Positions 1-7,263 of a stretch of DNA of 39,308 nt are shown here, piece by piece (the stretch's first letter is position 1; each line of letters opens with the position of its first letter). The DNA is taken from the NCBI GenBank assembly GCA_020847445.1, contig JADLBY010000117.1, positions 1 to 39,308 on the forward strand. Reading direction: 5' to 3'. This DNA comes from Sphingomonadaceae bacterium (lineage in GTDB: Bacteria > Pseudomonadota > Alphaproteobacteria > Sphingomonadales > Sphingomonadaceae). The position numbers and the translations under genes were made by a program. The notes below the pieces were generated by a model. That model was not told the origin of the DNA. It saw only the letters and a program-made list of their open reading frames with translations, and searched no databases.

Positions 1-1
1 A

Positions 2-151
2 AACTCCACCATAACGATGAACCCGGTGGCCACCAGCGACGCCGCATTCCGGGGTGGGGCATGCCCCACCCCGGAATACACCATCGCCTACACCGGAAAT
101 TACACCACGAGCGCGGACGCTAACGCTATCTGCACCGCGAGAGACAAATGA
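2..151 (+). CDS. C-terminal end of an unidentified protein, cut by the left edge
   Basis: An open frame enters from the left edge and ends at a TGA at 149-151, giving about 49 residues ending in CTARDK. The stop overlaps the ATG of the next gene in an ATGATG arrangement, which suggests translational coupling. The residues are rich in Thr, Ala and Asn and include two Cys. I do not recognise a family. The same coupling to an acyl-carrier-like gene is seen for the RHS fragment at 600-869, so this may be the variable C-terminal tip of an RHS-type protein. That is inference from context only. The frame contains a perfect 32-bp palindrome at 46-77. Confidence 0.35.
   Translation, partial: NSTITMNPVATSDAAFRGGACPTPEYTIAYTGNYTTSADANAICTARDK
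46..77. repeat. Perfect 32-bp palindrome
   Basis: The arm ATTCCGGGGTGGGGCA (46-61) is followed with no spacer by its exact reverse complement (62-77). It lies inside the partial reading frame at 2-151 and codes there for a Gly/Pro-rich turn. A zero-loop GC-rich palindrome of this length could extrude as a cruciform or be the remnant of a palindromic repeat insertion. No T-tract follows, so it is not an ordinary terminator. Confidence 0.8.
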
Positions 152-426
152 TGTGGCTCAAGAGGCCTCGCCTCACCGGCAAATTTGGCGACAGCTCGAT
201 TTCTCTGCTGAGGGAGTCCTTCGCCGAATATGGTGTAAGCATCAATGAGACGGAAGGTGCCAGGAATCTGAAATCCTTGAAGATGGACGACATCGATTTT
301 GTGGAAGCAGTTCAGCTCGTGTCGAAATTTACTGGCGCGAAGATCGATGTGAGAAACGTCGGCCCAAGCACGACGATCGACGAAGTTGTCGCACTGATAG
401 ACGTTGCTCGAGTGGGTTCATCATAG
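148..426 (+). CDS. Acyl-carrier-like small protein (DUF1493-like), RHS-associated
   Basis: This is a 92-residue acidic protein. Its second half follows the acyl carrier protein helix pattern: a DDIDFVEAV segment sits where carriers have DSLDxVEL, followed by a hydrophobic helix, a TTIDEVVALI segment and a short tail. The Ser that would carry phosphopantetheine is replaced by Asp, so a true carrier role is unlikely. The start is ATG 148 (or ATG 151), overlapping the stop of the preceding fragment. A second protein of this type lies at 866-1111, also coupled to an RHS fragment. In polymorphic toxin loci the small gene directly after the toxin tip is usually the immunity gene, so an immunity role is plausible. 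That assignment is inference, and the fold call rests on the motif pattern alone. Confidence 0.5.
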   Translation: MMWLKRPRLTGKFGDSSISLLRESFAEYGVSINETEGARNLKSLKMDDIDFVEAVQLVSKFTGAKIDVRNVGPSTTIDEVVALIDVARVGSS

Positions 427-599
427 GCTTGGCCCACATTCAGGCCCGTTTTCTGGATCGGTGCATTGAAGTGATTGCTTGACCGGCACACCGTACGCAG
501 GAGCCTGCTGGCGTTATGGTGTTGAAGTAGCGCGATAATCGGGCATTTTTGGGCGCTTGTCACTTCCCCGTTACAGTGATTTGCGGGCGGTAGGGTGAT

Positions 600-869
600 G
601 TGCGTGGTGTTCAAGCTGTTGTAATCGCTATCCTTCCTGCTGCCACCAACATTGGCCGATTCCAATATACAGGTCAGGCATGGCTCCCCGAGCTTGGCAT
701 GTATTACTACAAGGCGCGGATATACTCGCCGACGCTCGGGCGGTTCCTGCAAACCGTTCCTATCGGCTATGGCGACGGGATGAACTGGTATAACTATGTT
801 GACGGGGAACCGCTATTAGGATTGTCGGCAGGAGAATATGCCGCAGCGTTGAAGGTCTGTTCAAAATGA
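600..869 (+). pseudogene. RHS core C-terminal fragment (decayed polymorphic toxin)
   Basis: From about position 639 this frame reads as the conserved end of an RHS repeat protein: GRFQYTGQAWLPELGMYYY, then ARIYSPTLGRFLQT, then a PIGYGDGMNWYNYV segment that normally marks the junction between core and toxin. An expected DP is VP here. Only about 17 residues follow the junction before the TGA at 867-869, far too few for a toxin domain. Upstream, VIAI appears joined almost directly to PAATN, as if the intervening core residues were deleted. The gene therefore lacks its N-terminal body and its toxin tip. RHS proteins form secreted or surface shells that deliver C-terminal toxins. The stop overlaps the start of the next gene (AAATGAG). 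Confidence 0.75.
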
Positions 870-1111
870 GTGATGCACGAGAATGGTTGTTGAGTCATGT
901 AACGGATTTTTCGGGAAACAAGCACCCCAGACTAGACCAACGCATTTTTGCGGATCTTGATATAAATGGATCTGACTATGTCGATTTTTTTGACAAAATT
1001 GACAAAAAATTTCGCGTCGACACCAAGATTATAACGGAAGATCAAAATGGAAAGGCTGTTGACCCAACTGTTGAGCAGGTCATAACGTTTATTGAACAAG
1101 GCAAACGCTGA
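866..1111 (+). CDS. DUF1493-like small acidic protein, RHS-associated
   Basis: This 81-residue protein begins at an ATG overlapping the stop of the RHS fragment by four bases. It contains DLDINGSDYVDFFDKIDKKF followed by VD, which fits the DUF1493 acyl-carrier-like pattern (D-L-x-I-x-G-x-D then an amphipathic helix ending FxVD), and ends with a TVEQVITFIEQ helix. It is more AT-rich than the core genes of the window, consistent with an accessory gene. It shares layout and fold pattern with the protein at 148-426, though direct sequence identity is low. By position it would be the immunity partner of the lost toxin tip. That role is inferred. Confidence 0.5.
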   Translation: MSDAREWLLSHVTDFSGNKHPRLDQRIFADLDINGSDYVDFFDKIDKKFRVDTKIITEDQNGKAVDPTVEQVITFIEQGKR

Positions 1112-1121
1112 GCAGCAACTT

Positions 1122-1571
1122 GCGGGCACAACAAACGACCAGACGACGACTTTGGTCTATAACCCCGCAGGCCAAATCCGACAGCTTAGGCAAGTCGACC
1201 GATGACTATGCGTAGAACGGGAATTACGGTGACACGTGCTATAGCCCCTAAATAGGCACGCAGCTTCCACCCGCTCCTACAGTGTCTTTTGCGAAACGAT
1301 GCAGCCGATTGGCGTGGCGCGAACATTGCATTTTGATCTGAGCGGGCAGCTGACCAATGGCGCCAATGTCACCAGGTTCGATTATCGGGGCAGTGGCTGC
1401 TGACCGATGGCGCCGGTACGGTGCGGCGCCGCTATGTTCCCGGCCCCGACGCCGACGAGCTGCTAGTCTGGTACGAAGGCAGCGGGCTGTCCGACAAGCG
1501 CTTCCTGACCGCCGACCAACATGGGTCGGTTCCAATTTACAGGGCAAGCTTGCCGCGCTGTGGCGATGTAG
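1122..1571 (+). pseudogene. Shattered RHS repeat remnant
   Basis: Several RHS core pieces lie in different frames. Positions 1122-1205 encode TTTLVYNPAGQIRQL and then a stop. Positions 1321-1392 encode a TLHFDLSGQLTNGANVTRFDY stretch ending in TGA. The adjoining frame from about 1386 continues as WLLTDGAGTVRRRYVPG and DELLVWYEGSGLSDKRFL up to ADQHGS. At 1521-1571 another frame gives MGRFQFTGQA and stops. The ADQHGS to GRFQFTGQA jump means the block normally between them is deleted. At least two frameshifts, several stops and one deletion make this non-functional. Together with 600-869 it shows an RHS locus that recombined and decayed here. Confidence 0.75.
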
Positions 1572-1697
1572 GCGTTAGCCCGACCGAATAGCGCTTTCTC
1601 GTTTCGGTCAGATTACATCAGCTCCCTGTGTGTCGACGGCATGCTCGAACTCGGCCAGCGACCGATCGCCCTGTCGTTGGAGCATCGGCCGCATAAT

Positions 1698-2369
1698 CTA
1701 GCCATCCGGGGCGATTGCCCGGGCGTATTCGGCCAATTTTTCATGGTCCAGAACGGTGATCGTGCCATAGCCGGTGGCGATCCATCCGCGTTCGCGCAAT
1801 TCCCGCAATGCTTCGTTCACGGTTTTGCGGCTGAAATTGAGCCGCAGCGCCAGGTCCGATGGTCGCAACGAAACCCTGCCCCCAACATTCCTGTCGACCA
1901 GCGCCTGCCCGACATGCTGGGTCGCCGTGCGCCGCAGCTTTTCATCGAGTCTTTCCAGCGCCCGATTGAGCGAATGCGCCAGATTTGCCATCATCCAGTT
2001 GCGAATATCATCATTATTATCAATAAGATATTGCATCTTTGCAAAGGGAATGCGCGTCAGGCGCACCGTTGTTTCCGCCACCGCATCCAGCGTCCGGAAC
2101 TTGCCCGTCAGAAACGGAATCTCGCCAAAGGTTCGGAAGCGCCCGCCCGCAGCGATGGTCATTTCCTCGCCATTCTCGTCAATTCGCCGAAACCGCACCT
2201 GTCCGGCAAGGATGACGGTAATGGACCGATCCACATCGCCAGCCTGATGGATCAGCTGCCCCGCCGCAAACTTCAGCTCGGTGCCCGCATCGAGCAGCGC
2301 GCGCCAGACCGGTGCCGGGATCGCATCGGCAATTTCCGCTTCGGACGTGTCGCCCGGTACTATCGTCAT
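1698..2369 (-). CDS. Crp/Fnr-family transcriptional regulator
   Basis: The protein has 223 residues. The N-terminal part is a cyclic-nucleotide-binding-type beta roll (about residues 25-120; AAGQLIHQAGDVDRSITVIL and FGEIPFLTG). A long dimerisation helix follows at about 125-145, then a Crp-type winged helix-turn-helix with recognition segment LRLNFSRKTVNEALRELRERG. The beta roll lacks the full Arg-Ser phosphate-binding signature of cAMP receptors, and no Cys cluster of Fnr type is visible, so the ligand is unknown. A GGGGG stretch precedes the ATG. It is divergent from the sterol-desaturase-family gene at 2478, with a Crp-style dyad between them at 2391-2406, so it probably controls itself and that gene. 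Family call is firm; target is inferred. Confidence 0.85.
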   Translation of the reverse strand: MTIVPGDTSEAEIADAIPAPVWRALLDAGTELKFAAGQLIHQAGDVDRSITVILAGQVRFRRIDENGEEMTIAAGGRFRTFGEIPFLTGKFRTLDAVAETTVRLTRIPFAKMQYLIDNNDDIRNWMMANLAHSLNRALERLDEKLRRTATQHVGQALVDRNVGGRVSLRPSDLALRLNFSRKTVNEALRELRERGWIATGYGTITVLDHEKLAEYARAIAPDG

Positions 2370-2390
2370 CGCCCACCCCCTTTCACAGAA

Positions 2391-2406
2391 TGTAACCCAG
2401 GTTATA
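2391..2406. promoter_or_regulatory. Candidate operator for the divergent Crp/Fnr-type regulator
   Basis: TGTAACCCAGGTTATA has the 16-bp architecture of Crp/Fnr sites: two 5-bp half-sites (TGTAA and TTATA, one mismatch from perfect) around six bases. The core TAACC-CA-GGTTA is an exact inverted repeat. It lies in the 108-bp space between divergent starts. A further half-site-like TGTAAACCAG occurs 34 bp away at 2425-2434, about three helical turns. Confidence 0.5.
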
Positions 2407-2477
2407 TTTCAGTTTGGATCCGCATGTAAACCAGCCTCCATTCGCGTGCATCGCTGCCGCATGAGGAGACGTTCGAG

Positions 2478-3302
2478 ATGAAACCTGAAATCATGATGGT
2501 ATTTGGCATATTTGCCGGCTTTGCCCTGCTGGAGGCCTTGCGTACCGGTTTCCTGCACAAGAAACGGCAGACGCGCTCCGATCTGGTCGTCGAAGTGGTC
2601 AGCGCGCTTTGGTCGTTGGGGGTTGTGCAACCGCTGATCGTGGTCAGCGCGGCCTTGCTGCTCGCATGGTCGATCCCCGGCTATCAGGGCGTGCTTGGCG
2701 GCGTCGGCTTTCTGGTTGGTTTCGGGCTGTTGCTGATCTTCGACGATTTCACGGTCTATTGGTGGCACAGGCTCGCGCACAGCGTTCCGATGCTCTACAA
2801 TCTGCACCGCCCGCACCACAATGCTGAATATATGAGTGTGCGTGTCACCTTCCGGAACAACATATTCTATTATGCGATGTAGCCTTCGCTCTGGATGTCC
2901 GGCGTCGCGATCTATCTGGGTCTGGGATTTGTCTATCCGCTGTACATCGTGCTGAAGGCAGCAGTGACATTTTCGGCCCATTCGGATGTTCGCTGGGACG
3001 CGCCGCTCTATCGGATTCGCTGGCTCAGCCCGATCATGTGGGTGGTTGAACGGGTTATCATTACCCCCGCCGTGCACCATGCCCATCACGGCATGTATGC
3101 CGCCGATGGCATCACCCATTACAAGGGCAATTTCGGCAATTTCCTGATGATCTGGGATGTCCTTTTGGGCACGGCGCACATCACCCGCCAGGTTCCGGAG
3201 CTTTACGGTGTCGAGAACCTGCCGCCCTCCAACGCCACCGAACAATTGTTCTGGCCGCTCGTCACCGCGCCGTCGGCGGTGCCCGTCAGCAAGGTCGCCT
3301 GA
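2478..3302 (+). pseudogene. Sterol desaturase / fatty acid hydroxylase family, interrupted by an in-frame amber codon
   Basis: Both halves lie in one frame and together give the normal family length of about 274 codons. Codon 135 (2880-2882) is TAG. The part before it has membrane segments and the first histidine boxes, HRLAH and HRPHH. The part after it has HHAHH and the ITHYKGNFGNFLMIWDVLLGT segment. These His clusters bind the di-iron centre that hydroxylates or desaturates lipid substrates in the membrane. The first product alone would lack a metal ligand set. One base change (for example TTG or CAG to TAG) explains the break, and no other damage is visible, so it is recent, a read error, or suppressed. 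It has GAGGAGA as ribosome site and is divergent from the Crp-like regulator. Confidence 0.8.
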
Positions 3303-3305
3303 TCG

Positions 3306-3821
3306 ATGCCTGCGTCAAGCTTGCTGTTGCGTCACCTCGTCGTCGCGATGGGTCTGATTGCCTGCACCGGATGTGCGAGCCAGCCGGAACGCGCGTCGGT
3401 GCAGTCGGTCTCCGTCGGCGGTCGGCCAATCGCGTTCGAGACGCATGGCGCGCAGGACCGTGCGACCATCGCCCTGCTCACGCGCTTCCTTGAGGCCTTT
3501 GCCCGGATGGACCCGGTGGCGCTGGACGGCGTCGTCACCCCGGATTTTGTCTGGCATCTTCACGTCAAACAGGGCGAATATGGCGGCCGGGCAGTGTCGG
3601 GCGCGGCCGGAATCATCACCGTGCTGAACGAGCGCAAAGCGGATTGGCGCGATGTCCGGTACACGGACGTGAAATTCATTATAGACGGAAAGCATGTGTT
3701 CCAGACATACCGGGTGACGGGCAGCTCGGTTCGTTCGGGAAATTTCGATGCGAACGGGATCGATGTCTATCTGATCGAGGATGGCCGGATCAAAACCAAG
3801 GATAGTTACTGGAAACAATAG
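3306..3821 (+). CDS. NTF2/SnoaL-like lipoprotein
   Basis: The protein has 171 residues. A short signal peptide (hydrophobic residues 11-19) ends at a lipobox-like ACTG-C with Cys23, so it is probably membrane anchored. The rest fits an NTF2-like alpha+beta cone: ATIALLTRFLEAFARMD, a VVTPDFVWHL strand, GRAVSGAAGIITVL, and paired strands ending DVYLIEDGRIKTKDSYW. Such domains bind small hydrophobic ligands or act as isomerases and hydrolases; the exact role cannot be read here. The start follows the stop of the desaturase-family gene by three bases, so the two were probably cotranscribed, and a shared lipid-related role is plausible but unproven. Confidence 0.7.
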   Translation: MPASSLLLRHLVVAMGLIACTGCASQPERASVQSVSVGGRPIAFETHGAQDRATIALLTRFLEAFARMDPVALDGVVTPDFVWHLHVKQGEYGGRAVSGAAGIITVLNERKADWRDVRYTDVKFIIDGKHVFQTYRVTGSSVRSGNFDANGIDVYLIEDGRIKTKDSYWKQ

Positions 3822-4084
3822 GCTGGCGGTTCCGTGCCGGGCTGTGCGGATGCGGCCAAGGTGGCGGGTTGCCCAATGCGACCGGCAGCCACAGCGATTG
3901 CTTCGGCTATGGCAATCCCTTCTCATTCGCGGCGGCGGACCAACGCACGCCTTTGGTGCCGCGCCGGTTTTCGGGGCGGATATCCTACCGGTATTGAACG
4001 GGTGCGGCGTCCGCATTTGCAGACGACAGGCCGCCGCCCACGCCCAAGGCAATCCGACCGACGGTGTGTGGGCAGGGCAATCTT

Positions 4085-4528
4085 TTAAGGGGTTTTCAAA
4101 AGCTTGAGGCGCGTCAGCGCCGACCGCATTTTTGCGGATAGTGTGGCAGCGGGGCAGAGCCGCACATCATCGACCCACTGGACACCCTGGCTGGGTGAAA
4201 ATGCGCGCACCGACGCCTGCCCGTTCGGTCGCGCGATCACCTCCAACGGGCCTTCGTTGACGACGGTATATCCGTTCTGCCCCCGGCTGACGCGGGACAA
4301 TGGCTCGGTTTCGTTGGCGGGCCCCATGGATTGGTTCTGGCCGTAGAAATAGACCGTACCAAAACGTCCGCCGCCATAGACATGTGCAATGAAGGCCTCG
4401 CGACATTTCGTATCCGTTTTGACCCAGACCCCTTCGGCGATGGGCAATTTGGGACTCTGCCCGATAGCGGCGGTGGTGATCGATAAACATGCCGCCACGG
4501 CAAGCATCGGCGCTGTGCAGTTCGTCAT
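4085..4528 (-). CDS. Small secreted protein of unknown function
   Basis: The protein has 147 residues. An N-terminal hydrophobic stretch (about residues 6-22) followed by a polar QSPKLP segment looks like a Sec signal peptide. The mature part has a WVKTDTKC motif and a single matching Cys near the end (VRLCPAA), which could form one disulfide in the periplasm. YGGGRFGTVYFYG and NGYTVVNEGPLEVIARPNG suggest a small beta-rich domain. I recognise no named family. It stands alone, convergent with the NTF2-like gene across a 263-bp space in which I see no gene. Confidence 0.6.
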   Translation of the reverse strand: MTNCTAPMLAVAACLSITTAAIGQSPKLPIAEGVWVKTDTKCREAFIAHVYGGGRFGTVYFYGQNQSMGPANETEPLSRVSRGQNGYTVVNEGPLEVIARPNGQASVRAFSPSQGVQWVDDVRLCPAATLSAKMRSALTRLKLLKTP

Positions 4529-4741
4529 TCCCCGGCTCCCTTTGTGAAGCAGGCATTATGCATCAATCGGGCGCAATGTGAATGGACCATAGCCGGGTCC
4601 GGCGTTCGCGGGCGCAGCCTCTTGCCGACAGACAATCTTATGTGGGTGGCTCATATGGGTGGGACAACGCAGCCACTGACATTTGCCCCCGATATTGCCC
4701 TGGCTTTTGCAACCAGCGCCGCCCAGCGATGAATGGAAAAA

Positions 4742-4817
4742 TGGTGCCGCTTACGTGACTCGAACACGTGACCCCATCATTACGAATGATGTGCTCTACC
4801 GACTGAGCTAAAGCGGC
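4742..4817 (-). tRNA. tRNA-Thr (anticodon CGT)
   Basis: The complement folds as a standard 76-nt cloverleaf with the 3' CCA encoded. The acceptor stem is GCCGCTT with AAGCGGC. The D arm contains AGCTCAGTCGGTAGAGC. The anticodon stem CATCA/TGATG holds the loop TTCGTAA, giving anticodon CGT that reads ACG. The T arm contains GTTCGAGTC. No intron or mismatch is visible. Confidence 0.95.
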
Positions 4818-4949
4818 GACGGGCGGGCGCTTACCAGTGTGTGCTTGGGAAGACAAGCCTGCAATCCTCCGGCTTCGTCCTCCGGCTTTTCGGGATGGCT
4901 GCCCGTTGGGCCTGTCTGTCGGCCGCCGCCGGGCGTCCCTGCGTGCGGG

Positions 4950-4983
4950 TTGACTGGATCCCGAATAGGAACATAATAAGAAC
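4950..4983 (+). promoter_or_regulatory. SOS promoter with alphaproteobacterial LexA box
   Basis: GAAC (4969-4972), seven bases, GAAC (4980-4983) is the exact alphaproteobacterial LexA operator. It overlaps the -10 of a promoter formed by TTGACT (4950-4955) and CATAAT (4972-4977) with a 16-bp spacer, so LexA would block polymerase. It directly precedes imuA-imuB-dnaE2, the family's usual SOS target. Transcription would begin near 4984, which argues against the ATG at 4986 as the imuA start. Confidence 0.9.
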
Positions 4984-5033
4984 ATATGCGAGTCGGCGCT
5001 TTTCCCCTGCCCGCCCTTCCGCGCGAAGGACAT

Positions 5034-5783
5034 ATGTTGCCGCCCGGGCTGCGGCGCAGCCTGCGGCGCTGGGCGAGTGGCGTGGCGTCGCTCGATGCGG
5101 CGCTGGGGGGCGGGCTGGCTTATGGGCGGGTGCATGAGCTTTATGCGACAGATGGCGGGGATGTGGCCGCGGCGGCGGGCTTTGCCCTGTCGCTTGCCAC
5201 GGGGATGACGGATATGGGCGATGCGGTTTCCTGGCTGCGTTCGCGTCGGGCGGTGCGGCAGGCGGGCGTGGTCCAGGCCAATGGCTGGGCGGAAATGGGC
5301 GGTCGGCCCGAAAACTGCGCCTTCGGGATAATCGCCGATGCGAAGGAGCTGCTCAGGGCGGCGGTCGATGGTCTGCGCAGCGGGGCGCTCGGTGCCGTCA
5401 TCGTCGAAACCTGCGGGGCGCTGCCCGAGCTTGACCTGACCGCCAGCCGCAGGCTCGCACTCGCCGCCGAAAAATCGGGAACGCCGCTCTTTCTGCTGCG
5501 CAGCGGGGCGGAGCCGGTGCCGAGTGCTGCAGAAACGCGCTGGCGGGTGGCGGCGGCGGCCTCGCGCGCGCTTCCCGGCAATGCCCCGGGCGCGCCTGTT
5601 TTCGATATCGAATTGCTCCGCCAGCGGTCGGGCCCTTGCGGCCTCAGCTGGCGGCTGGAGTGGAACCGTGACCAATGCATCTTTACCGAGACGGGCGCTG
5701 GCGCTCTGGTTTCCGTATCTCGCCGCGGATCGCCTGCGGCAACAGGAGCCGGACCGGTGCGCCACGGCCAGCGCGCCGCCTGA
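5034..5783 (+). CDS. imuA: ImuA, RecA-like accessory protein of mutagenic repair
   Basis: ImuA is a degenerate RecA-fold protein that works with ImuB and DnaE2 in damage-induced mutagenic translesion synthesis. The sequence starts with the family segment GVASLDAALGGGLAYGRVHE, then LATGMTDMGDAVSWLRSRRA and ends with WRLEWNRDQCIF. A standard Walker A loop is absent, as is usual. I chose ATG 5034 (about 249 residues) because GAAGGA lies just upstream and the earlier ATG at 4986 sits two bases from the LexA box, nearly at the predicted transcript start. The C-terminal tail overlaps imuB by about 116 bases in another frame, fitting a compact operon. Regulation is by LexA. Confidence 0.85.
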   Translation: MLPPGLRRSLRRWASGVASLDAALGGGLAYGRVHELYATDGGDVAAAAGFALSLATGMTDMGDAVSWLRSRRAVRQAGVVQANGWAEMGGRPENCAFGIIADAKELLRAAVDGLRSGALGAVIVETCGALPELDLTASRRLALAAEKSGTPLFLLRSGAEPVPSAAETRWRVAAAASRALPGNAPGAPVFDIELLRQRSGPCGLSWRLEWNRDQCIFTETGAGALVSVSRRGSPAATGAGPVRHGQRAA

Positions 5784-7263
5784 CACGCCGCCCGATGCAC
5801 CGCCCGATGCACCGCTTGTGTTTGTCGCCAGGCAGAAGAATGCGCTGCGACTGGCGGCGGTGGATGCGCGTGCGCAGGGCCAGGGGCTTGCCCCGGGAAT
5901 GGCGCTTGCCGATGCGCGGGTGCGCGCTCCCGGCCTGATCGCGGTCGAGGCCGATGGGGAAGCGGACCGGCACTGGCTGGAATTGCTGGCGCGGTCCTGC
6001 ATCCGTTTTTCGCCGCTTGTCATGCCGCACCCGCCCGATGCGATCGCGGTCGATATTGCCGGAGTCGCGCATCTGTTCGGTGGCGAAGCGGCGCTGGCCG
6101 ATGCGGTGGCCGAACAGATGGAGGCGCGCGGCATGACGGTGCGTGTTGCCTGCGCCGCCACCGCCGGGGCCGCGCTGGCGCTTGCCCGTTATGCCCCGCT
6201 GCCGGTGGCGGACGAGGCGAAAGCCATTCGCGCGCTGCCGGTGACCGCGCTGGGGCTGGATGATGAAGCGACGCTGGGGTTGCTGCGCGCCGGCCTCAAA
6301 AATGTCGGTGCAGTCGCTGCGCGGCCAAGGGCGGCGCTCGCCATACGCTTCGGGATCGGGGCCGTGCGCGCGCTCGAGGTGCTGCTGGGCGAGGCGCAGA
6401 GCCCTGCCATTCCGCTGCCCCATCGGGCCCCCTTGCGTTTCGAACGCCGCTTTGCCGAACCGGTCGCGCATGAACGGGCGGTTGCGGCTGCCTTTGCCGA
6501 ACTGCTTGAGGCGGCAGGGCGGACGCTGGAGGAACGGGGCCTGGGCGGGCGGCGTTTCCGGTTGCTGCTCGACCGGAGCGATGGCGCGAAGCGACGGCTC
6601 GAGATCGAAACCGGCGCGCCGACGCGTGATCCCGCACTGGTGTTGCGGCTGTTCGACGAACGGATCGCCGCGCTCTCCGATCCGCTCGATCCGGGTTTCG
6701 GTTATGACCGGCTGCGGCTCCATATCCCGCTGGCCGAGCCACTCGCCGCAAGCCAGCCTGCGCTCGACGGGGCAGAGAAAGCGAAGGGCCGACTCACCGA
6801 ACTGGTCGACCGGCTGGGCACACGGCTTGGCCCGGGCAGCATCCGGCGGCTGGTGCCGAATGATAGCCATATCCCCGAACAGGCACAGCTCGCGTTGCCC
6901 GCCATCGATTGCCGGGCACCGGTGCGCTGGCCCGCCCCGCATGCTGGAGAGCCGCCGCTGCGCCCGCTTTTCCTTTTCGATCCGCCGCAACCGGTCGAGG
7001 CGGTTGCCGAGGTTCCGGACGGCCCGCCGCACCGCTTCCGCTGGAAAGGCAAATTGCACGAGGTGCGGCTGTATGAGGGGCCGGAACGGATCGCGACCGA
7101 ATGGTGGAGAAAAAGGGGCGGTGAGCAGGACGGGCGTGGCGGCCTGACCCGCGACTATTACCGCATCGAGGATGCGCGCGGCCGCCGCTACTGGATTTTC
7201 CGCCACGGACTATATGGGGAGAAAACGCAGCCCAAATGGTATCTGCATGGGCTGTTCGCATGA
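5668..7263 (+). CDS. imuB: ImuB, Y-family polymerase-like hub protein
   Basis: ImuB is a catalytically dead Y-family polymerase homologue that recruits DnaE2 to the beta clamp during SOS mutagenesis. The protein has 531 residues. The conserved N-terminus ALWFPYLAADRL forces a start upstream of 5698, and GTG 5668 with GGAG seven bases ahead is the only good choice. The polymerase acidic residues are missing: the first strand reads LWFPY, and IAVDIAGVAHLFGGE lacks the catalytic Asp-Glu pair. Residues 407-411 (QLALP) resemble a clamp-binding motif. The C-terminal part (FRWKGKLHEVRLYEGPERIA, then WWR and YYRIEDARGRRYWIFR) is the typical ImuB tail. It carries a Pro/Asp-rich 12-bp tandem repeat near codon 37 and overlaps dnaE2 by ATGA. 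Confidence 0.92.
   Translation: MTNASLPRRALALWFPYLAADRLRQQEPDRCATASAPPDTPPDAPPDAPLVFVARQKNALRLAAVDARAQGQGLAPGMALADARVRAPGLIAVEADGEADRHWLELLARSCIRFSPLVMPHPPDAIAVDIAGVAHLFGGEAALADAVAEQMEARGMTVRVACAATAGAALALARYAPLPVADEAKAIRALPVTALGLDDEATLGLLRAGLKNVGAVAARPRAALAIRFGIGAVRALEVLLGEAQSPAIPLPHRAPLRFERRFAEPVAHERAVAAAFAELLEAAGRTLEERGLGGRRFRLLLDRSDGAKRRLEIETGAPTRDPALVLRLFDERIAALSDPLDPGFGYDRLRLHIPLAEPLAASQPALDGAEKAKGRLTELVDRLGTRLGPGSIRRLVPNDSHIPEQAQLALPAIDCRAPVRWPAPHAGEPPLRPLFLFDPPQPVEAVAEVPDGPPHRFRWKGKLHEVRLYEGPERIATEWWRKRGGEQDGRGGLTRDYYRIEDARGRRYWIFRHGLYGEKTQPKWYLHGLFA
5776..5811 (+). repeat. 12-bp tandem repeat in imuB
   Basis: Three consecutive 12-bp units, the last two identical (CCGCCCGATGCA) and the first diverged (CCGCCTGACACG), encode a repeated Pro-Pro-Asp-(Ala/Thr) in ImuB. 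They also overlap the imuA stop codon (5781-5783). The unit length keeps the frame, so copy number could vary without breaking imuB. Confidence 0.8.

Noticed and set aside
427-599. Possible gene or IS fragment between the first acyl-carrier-like gene and the RHS piece
   Set aside because: Neither strand shows a recognisable motif or ribosome site, and I cannot identify an IS end with confidence.
3822-4084. A 263-bp space between convergent genes with several short open frames
   Set aside because: The frames are Arg/Gly-rich shadows without ribosome sites or motifs; I see nothing functional.
4818-4949. A duplicated CCTCCGGCTT (about 4865-4887) upstream of imuA
   Set aside because: Two adjacent 10-bp copies in GC-rich DNA are weak evidence and no role suggests itself.
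4638-6161. A long minus-strand frame running through the tRNA, imuA and imuB
   Set aside because: It crosses a tRNA gene and the LexA-controlled promoter and shows only low-complexity Arg/Ala sequence.
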